8,756 bases of DNA from JAATGA01 sp047605605 (GTDB lineage: Bacteria > Pseudomonadota > Alphaproteobacteria > Rhodobacterales > Rhodobacteraceae). Shown in pieces: positions 5,175-8,756 of the stretch. The notes below the pieces were generated by a model. That model was not told where the DNA came from. It saw nothing but the letters and a program-made list of their open reading frames with translations, and did no database searches. Numbering within the stretch: position 1 is the stretch's first letter; every line of letters starts with the position of its first letter. The stretch spans positions 1-8,756 of the forward strand of contig JASGFG010000106.1 in assembly GCA_047605605.1 (NCBI GenBank). The letters are read 5' to 3'. Position numbers and translations under genes: made by a program.

Positions 5175-6152
5175 ATGACCCCCCTTCGCATTCTCTCTGC
5201 GCTGACCGGCGTGATGGTCGCGGGCACCGCGATGGCCGACCAGACGATCACCGTCTATACCTCGCAGCCGCAGGACCAGATGACCGCCGTGGTCGAGGCG
5301 TTCAACAAGGACCACCCCGAAATCAGGGTCGAGGTGTTCCGGTCGGGCACGACCGAGCTGATGGCGAAACTGGCCGCCGAATTCGCCGCCGGGAAAACCC
5401 CGGCCGATGTGATGCTGATCGCCGATGCGGTGGCGATGACGCAGCTGAAGAACGACGGTCGCCTGCTGGCCTATGCCGACGCGCCGGTCGCGGGCATCCC
5501 CGAGGCGCTGATCGACCCGGACAAGACCTTCTTCGGCACCAAGATGATCACCACCGGCATCATCTACAACACCGATCTGGTCAAGGACGCGCCGAAATCC
5601 TGGGCCGATCTGGAAAAGCCCGAAGTGGCCAAAAGCCTGATCATGCCCAGCCCGCTGTATTCCGGCGCGGCGGTGATCCATGTCGGCACGATGGTCCAGC
5701 AGCCCGAATTCGGCTGGAAGTATTATGAGACGCTGGCCGACAACGGCGCGGTCGCCGGCCAGGGCAACGGCACCGTGGTCGAGGCGGTGGCGCGCGGCGA
5801 AAAGGCCTATGGCATCATCATCGAATACATGGCGCTGAACGCCAAGAAAAAGGGCTCGCCCGTCGATTTCGTCTTTCCGGCCGAGGGGGTTTCGGTCGTG
5901 ACCCAGCCCGTCGCCATCCTGAAGGACAGCGATGCGGTCGAGGCGGCCAAGGTCTTTGTCGACTGGCAATTGTCCAAGGGCGCGCAGGAACAGTCGGTTG
6001 CGCAGGGCTATTTCCCGGTCGTGGCGGGCGTGGCCCAGCCCGCGGGCTATCCCGACCCGGCCAGCCTGAAGATCCTGCCCGCCGATGCGGCAAAGATGCT
6101 GGCCGACGACAAGGCCAGCAAGGAAAAGTTCGCCGATCTCTATGGCGGCTGA
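5175..6152 (+). CDS. ABC importer periplasmic substrate-binding protein (FbpA/AfuA/AEP-binding type)
   Basis: The 325-residue protein has a Sec signal peptide (MTPLRILSALTGVMVAGTAM, then Ala21). Predicted cleavage follows the A-M-A motif, leaving DQTITVYTSQ as mature N-terminus. 'TITVYTSQPQDQMTAVVEAF' (24-43) and 'YNTDLVKDAPKSWADL' (131-146) are class F/cluster D binding-protein hallmarks, shared by ferric-iron, hexose-phosphate (AfuA) and 2-aminoethylphosphonate binders. GNGTVVEAVARGEKAYGI (197-214) is a conserved core block. The Tyr183-Tyr184 pair sits in 'FGWKYYETL', a helix common to the whole family, and is not the metal-binding YY of FbpA. Iron is therefore not supported as ligand, and an anionic organic ligand fits at least as well. 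AAAGGAG (5157-5163) and GAGGA (5166-5170) provide ribosome binding. The gene end overlaps the permease start by 11 nt. Confidence 0.93.
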   Translation: MTPLRILSALTGVMVAGTAMADQTITVYTSQPQDQMTAVVEAFNKDHPEIRVEVFRSGTTELMAKLAAEFAAGKTPADVMLIADAVAMTQLKNDGRLLAYADAPVAGIPEALIDPDKTFFGTKMITTGIIYNTDLVKDAPKSWADLEKPEVAKSLIMPSPLYSGAAVIHVGTMVQQPEFGWKYYETLADNGAVAGQGNGTVVEAVARGEKAYGIIIEYMALNAKKKGSPVDFVFPAEGVSVVTQPVAILKDSDAVEAAKVFVDWQLSKGAQEQSVAQGYFPVVAGVAQPAGYPDPASLKILPADAAKMLADDKASKEKFADLYGG

Positions 6153-7848
6153 GCTGCGCCTTTCACGCGGAATGCCGGACGGCGGGCGGATGCTCGCCGT
6201 TCTGGTTTTCATCTGGGTGGGCGGGCTGTCGGTCTGGCCGCTGGCCCGCCTGTTCTGGGAGGCCTTCGGTCCGGGCGAGGATGGCCGAACCCTTGGCCTG
6301 ATGGCCGAGGTCCTGTCGGCCCGCGCCACTGGGCGGGCGCTGACCAACACGCTGCTGGCTTCGGCCGGGTCGGTGGCGGTGTCGCTGTTTCTGGGGGTAG
6401 GACTGGCGCTGGCGACCGGGCTTTTCGCGCTGCGCGGCCGGGTGGCGATGACCTTTCTGATCCTGTCGCCGCTGCTGATCCCGTCGCAGACGCTGGCGCT
6501 CGCGTGGATCGAGCTGTCGGGCAGCACCTCGCCCATCCTGCGCCCCGTGGGCCTTGCGCCGCCGCCCGGCACCACCAATCCGCTGTATTCCGGCTGGGGC
6601 ATCTCGGTCCTGATGGGGATCGAGCATATGCCGCTGGTCTTCATCGCCGTGCGGGCGGCGCTGACCGGCCTGCCCGGCGATCTGGTCGAGGCGGCGCGGG
6701 TTGCGGGCGCCCGGCGCGGGCGGATCGTCGCGCGGATCATTCTGCCGCTGGTGCTGCCTTCGGCGCTGGCCGGGGGGGTGCTGGCCTTTGCGGCGGCGGT
6801 GGGGAATTTCGGCATTCCCGCGCTGCTGGGGATTCCGGGGCGGTTCCCCATGCTGACGACGCTGATCTATCAGCGGCTGAACGGCTTTGGCCCCGCGGTC
6901 GCCGGGCAGGTGGCGGTGCTGGCGATGATCCTTGTGGCCCTGGCGCTGGCCGCGCTGGCGCTGCGGTCGCTGGTTCTGGCGCGGCTGGCGGTGCCGGGGG
7001 GCAGCGGGGCGCCGATGCAGCCGTTCGACGCCGGGCAGGCCCGGCCGTGGATCGAGGCCGTGGTCTGGGCGGTTCTGGCTGCCATCGCCATCCTGCCGAT
7101 GCTGGCGCTGGTCCTGACGGCGCTGTCGCCCGCACTGGGTGTCGCGCCGGGGTTTTCGACCCTGACCCTGCGGAATTTCACCGAGGCCTTCGCCAACCCG
7201 GCCATCCTGCGCGCTTTTGGCAATTCGCTGCTGCTGTCGTTCAGCGCGGCGGTGCTGTGCGCGCTGGTGGCGGTGCCTTTCGCCTTTCTGCGGGTGACGG
7301 GGCGCAACCCGGCGATCCGGGTGCTGGACTGGCTGGCCGATGGCCCCTGGGTAGTGCCGGGCACGGTGGTGGCGCTGGCGATGATCCTGACGTTCCTGCG
7401 CCCCTTGCCGGTGATCGGCTCGCTTTACGGGACATGGGCGATCCTGCTGGTGGCCTATCTGGCGCGGTTCCTGCCGCTGGTGCTGCGGCCCGTTCTGGCC
7501 GCCGCGCAAGGGATGGAACCGGCGCTGGACGAGGCGGCGCGGCTGTTCGGGGCCGGACCGCTGCGGCGGATGGCGGCGGTCATGGCGCCTGCCGTCCTGC
7601 CCGCGCTGACGGCGGGGGCGATGCTGGCGGCGATGACCGCGCTGAACGAGCTGACGCTTTCGGCGCTGCTGTGGTCCAGCGGGAACGAGACCATCGGCGT
7701 CATGGTCTTTGCCTTGCAGTATGAGGGCAATTCCACCGCCGCCGCCGCCGTGTCCACCCTGTCGGTGGCGCTGGCCTTTGCCATCACGCTGGCGCTGGAC
7801 CGGCTGGCCCCGCGCCTGCCGCGCGGCACCCTGCCGTGGCGGGACTAG
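6142..7848 (+). CDS. ABC importer permease, fused two-domain (FbpB/PhnU type)
   Basis: The 568-residue inner-membrane protein holds two homologous permease domains in one chain, as in FbpB and the 2-aminoethylphosphonate permeases. Each half carries the EAA loop that contacts the ATPase: EAARVAGARR...LPLVLPSALAG from Glu183, and DEAARLFGAG...APAVLPALTAG with its Glu at 464. About twelve hydrophobic segments are visible; the halves join at the polar linker near residues 285-305. The start at 6142 (MAAELRLSRGM) overlaps the binding-protein gene by 11 nt; its only purine-rich stretch, AAGGAAAAG at 6119-6127, is rather distant. ATG 6172, just after GCGGA, or ATG 6190 are therefore possible starts that still keep the first helix. 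With the upstream binding protein and ATPase it makes a complete importer; a single fused chain would probably suffice with an ATPase dimer. Substrate is not determined by this gene. Confidence 0.93.
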   Translation: MAAELRLSRGMPDGGRMLAVLVFIWVGGLSVWPLARLFWEAFGPGEDGRTLGLMAEVLSARATGRALTNTLLASAGSVAVSLFLGVGLALATGLFALRGRVAMTFLILSPLLIPSQTLALAWIELSGSTSPILRPVGLAPPPGTTNPLYSGWGISVLMGIEHMPLVFIAVRAALTGLPGDLVEAARVAGARRGRIVARIILPLVLPSALAGGVLAFAAAVGNFGIPALLGIPGRFPMLTTLIYQRLNGFGPAVAGQVAVLAMILVALALAALALRSLVLARLAVPGGSGAPMQPFDAGQARPWIEAVVWAVLAAIAILPMLALVLTALSPALGVAPGFSTLTLRNFTEAFANPAILRAFGNSLLLSFSAAVLCALVAVPFAFLRVTGRNPAIRVLDWLADGPWVVPGTVVALAMILTFLRPLPVIGSLYGTWAILLVAYLARFLPLVLRPVLAAAQGMEPALDEAARLFGAGPLRRMAAVMAPAVLPALTAGAMLAAMTALNELTLSALLWSSGNETIGVMVFALQYEGNSTAAAAVSTLSVALAFAITLALDRLAPRLPRGTLPWRD

Positions 7849-7937
7849 GGCATCGGGCCGCGCCTGCTGGACATTGGCCTGCGGCCGGGCGATCACCCTT
7901 GCCCGAAACCAGGCGGCGGCGGCAGGGGACAAATGGC
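7849..7937 (+). other. Intergenic gap between permease and AbrB-family gene
   Basis: These 89 nt contain no ORF of note. GGCCGC (7856-7861) and GCGGCC (7881-7886) could pair around a 19-nt loop, but no T-tract follows, so no terminator is supported. Read-through into the AbrB-family gene is possible. An AGGGGA at 7924-7929 serves as the ribosome-binding site for the start at 7938. Confidence 0.4.
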
Positions 7938-8756
7938 ATGAGGCAGATCGCGAACTGGCCCCCCGCAGGGCAGTGGCTTGCGCTCGTTGCGGGGGGGCTG
8001 GCGGCGGGATACCTGCTGCAACGGCTGCACCTGCCTGCGGGGCTGATGGTGGGACCGCTGGTCATCGGCGCGGTGCTGGGGATGCGGGGCGTCACGGTCC
8101 GGGTGCCGCAGCGCGCCCACCAGCTGGCACAGGGCATCGCCGTATGCCTGATCGCGCTGCACATCCATCCCGATGTCCTGCCGCGCGCCATCGCGCTTTG
8201 GCCGGTCATCGTGATCTTCGTGGGACTGACCTTTGTGGCGGCCTGCGCAACCGGCGTCCTTGCCGCCGTCTGGACCGGGATCGACCGCGAGGTTTCGGTC
8301 TGGGGCTTTCTGCCCGGCATGGCGGGAACGGTGATCGCCATCGCGCACGAGCGGGGGCTGGACAGCCGGATGGTGGCCTTCATCCAGATCCTGCGGCTGA
8401 TGGTGGTGATCGCCTCGATGGTCGCGGTGGCGACGGCGTTGAGCGGACCGGACGGCACCCCGATCACGGGCGATGTGCCGGCGGATCTGCGTTCTACCCT
8501 TCTGGCCGCGGCCATCGCCTGCCTGGGCGTCGCCGCCGCGCGCTGGCTGCCATGGCTGCCTGCCGGGGCATCGCTGGTGCCCCTGACGCTGGCCACGGGG
8601 CTGAGCGTTTCGGGCTTTGGCCTGGCGATGCCTTTGTGGATGATCAGCGCCGGATTTCTTGGCCTGGGATTGCAGATCGGCCTGCGGTTCACCCCCGATC
8701 TGGTCCGCACCGGCATTGCGGCGTTTCCGGCGCTGCTTGCCTCCAGCCTGCTGCTG
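7938..8756 (+). CDS. AbrB-family (COG3180, 'ammonia monooxygenase' domain) membrane protein, partial at 3' end
   Basis: An open frame runs from ATG 7938 to the last base with no stop, giving the first 273 residues; the family is usually about 340-380, so the C-terminus is missing. The first repeat, GGLAAGYLLQRLHLPAGLMVGPLVIGAVLG (19-48), is the AbrB duplication motif. LPGMAGTVIAIAHERGLDSRMVAFIQILRLMVVI (125-158) matches the conserved 'LPGG..EM...A...G.D...V...Q..R' block. A second duplication begins near residue 185. Many hydrophobic helices indicate an inner-membrane protein. It is unrelated to the DNA-binding AbrB of Bacillus despite the name; the E. coli AbrB relative is linked to regulation of aidB, and others are often annotated as putative ammonia monooxygenase, without good evidence for that activity. 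AGGGGA lies 8 nt before the ATG. It may be the last gene of the importer transcript. Confidence 0.88.
   Translation, partial: MRQIANWPPAGQWLALVAGGLAAGYLLQRLHLPAGLMVGPLVIGAVLGMRGVTVRVPQRAHQLAQGIAVCLIALHIHPDVLPRAIALWPVIVIFVGLTFVAACATGVLAAVWTGIDREVSVWGFLPGMAGTVIAIAHERGLDSRMVAFIQILRLMVVIASMVAVATALSGPDGTPITGDVPADLRSTLLAAAIACLGVAAARWLPWLPAGASLVPLTLATGLSVSGFGLAMPLWMISAGFLGLGLQIGLRFTPDLVRTGIAAFPALLASSLLL

Noticed and set aside
5139..6851. 570-codon open frame on the minus strand across the binding-protein and permease genes
   Set aside because: It is antisense to two well-supported genes. Its translation is low-complexity and Arg/Asp/Gly-rich without recognisable domains, as expected from the stop-poor complement of high-GC coding DNA.
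6163..7932. 589-codon minus-strand open frame, Gln/Arg-rich
   Set aside because: The extreme Gln/Arg/His composition is the mirror image of Leu/Ala-rich membrane-helix codons of the permease; it is a shadow, not a gene.
7784..8716. 310-codon minus-strand open frame over the AbrB-family gene
   Set aside because: The plus-strand frame gives clear AbrB-family motifs, while the minus frame is low-complexity and matches nothing recognisable.

Overview
The window is GC-rich (roughly two-thirds G+C) bacterial chromosomal DNA, tightly packed with genes. Coding style, short overlaps and gene families fit an alphaproteobacterium, most likely of the Rhodobacterales/Paracoccus type. That placement is inferred from composition, protein flavour and an EcfG-type stress promoter; no marker gene confirms it. 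No RNA gene, insertion sequence, CRISPR array or prophage gene was seen.

Layout. (1) Positions 47-1256, plus strand: a membrane-anchored cysteine-dependent phosphatase (HC-X5-R-TG), then 10 nt later an isoprenylcysteine-methyltransferase-like membrane protein. A perfect tandem 9-mer with an 11-bp period lies just before the phosphatase. (2) Positions 1257-1377: a convergent intergenic stretch with three hairpins. (3) Positions 1378-2261, minus strand: a compact stress operon of a histidine-rich PRC-barrel protein, a DUF892/YciE-YciF ferritin-like protein, and a 25-residue hydrophobic peptide gene coupled to it by an ATGA overlap. An exact GGAAC-N16-CGTT match at 2295-2319 sits about 27 nt upstream of the first start codon and points to the alphaproteobacterial general stress response sigma factor EcfG. 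(4) Positions 2420-7848, plus strand: an ABC importer operon in unusual order: ATPase, metallo-beta-lactamase/beta-CASP-like hydrolase, histidine phosphatase, periplasmic binding protein, fused two-domain permease. The first three genes overlap by 4 nt and the last two by 11 nt. (5) From 7938 to the window edge: an AbrB-family membrane protein with no stop before the end, hence partial.

How the genes work together. The importer resembles the FbpABC/AfuABC/2-aminoethylphosphonate group. Two hydrolytic enzymes are translationally coupled to its ATPase, and one belongs to the histidine phosphatase superfamily. This suggests the cargo is a phosphorylated or phosphonylated organic compound processed after uptake rather than free iron; that is inference. 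The stress operon is a separate divergent unit. The 158 bp between it and the importer must hold both promoters, of which only the stress promoter is recognisable.
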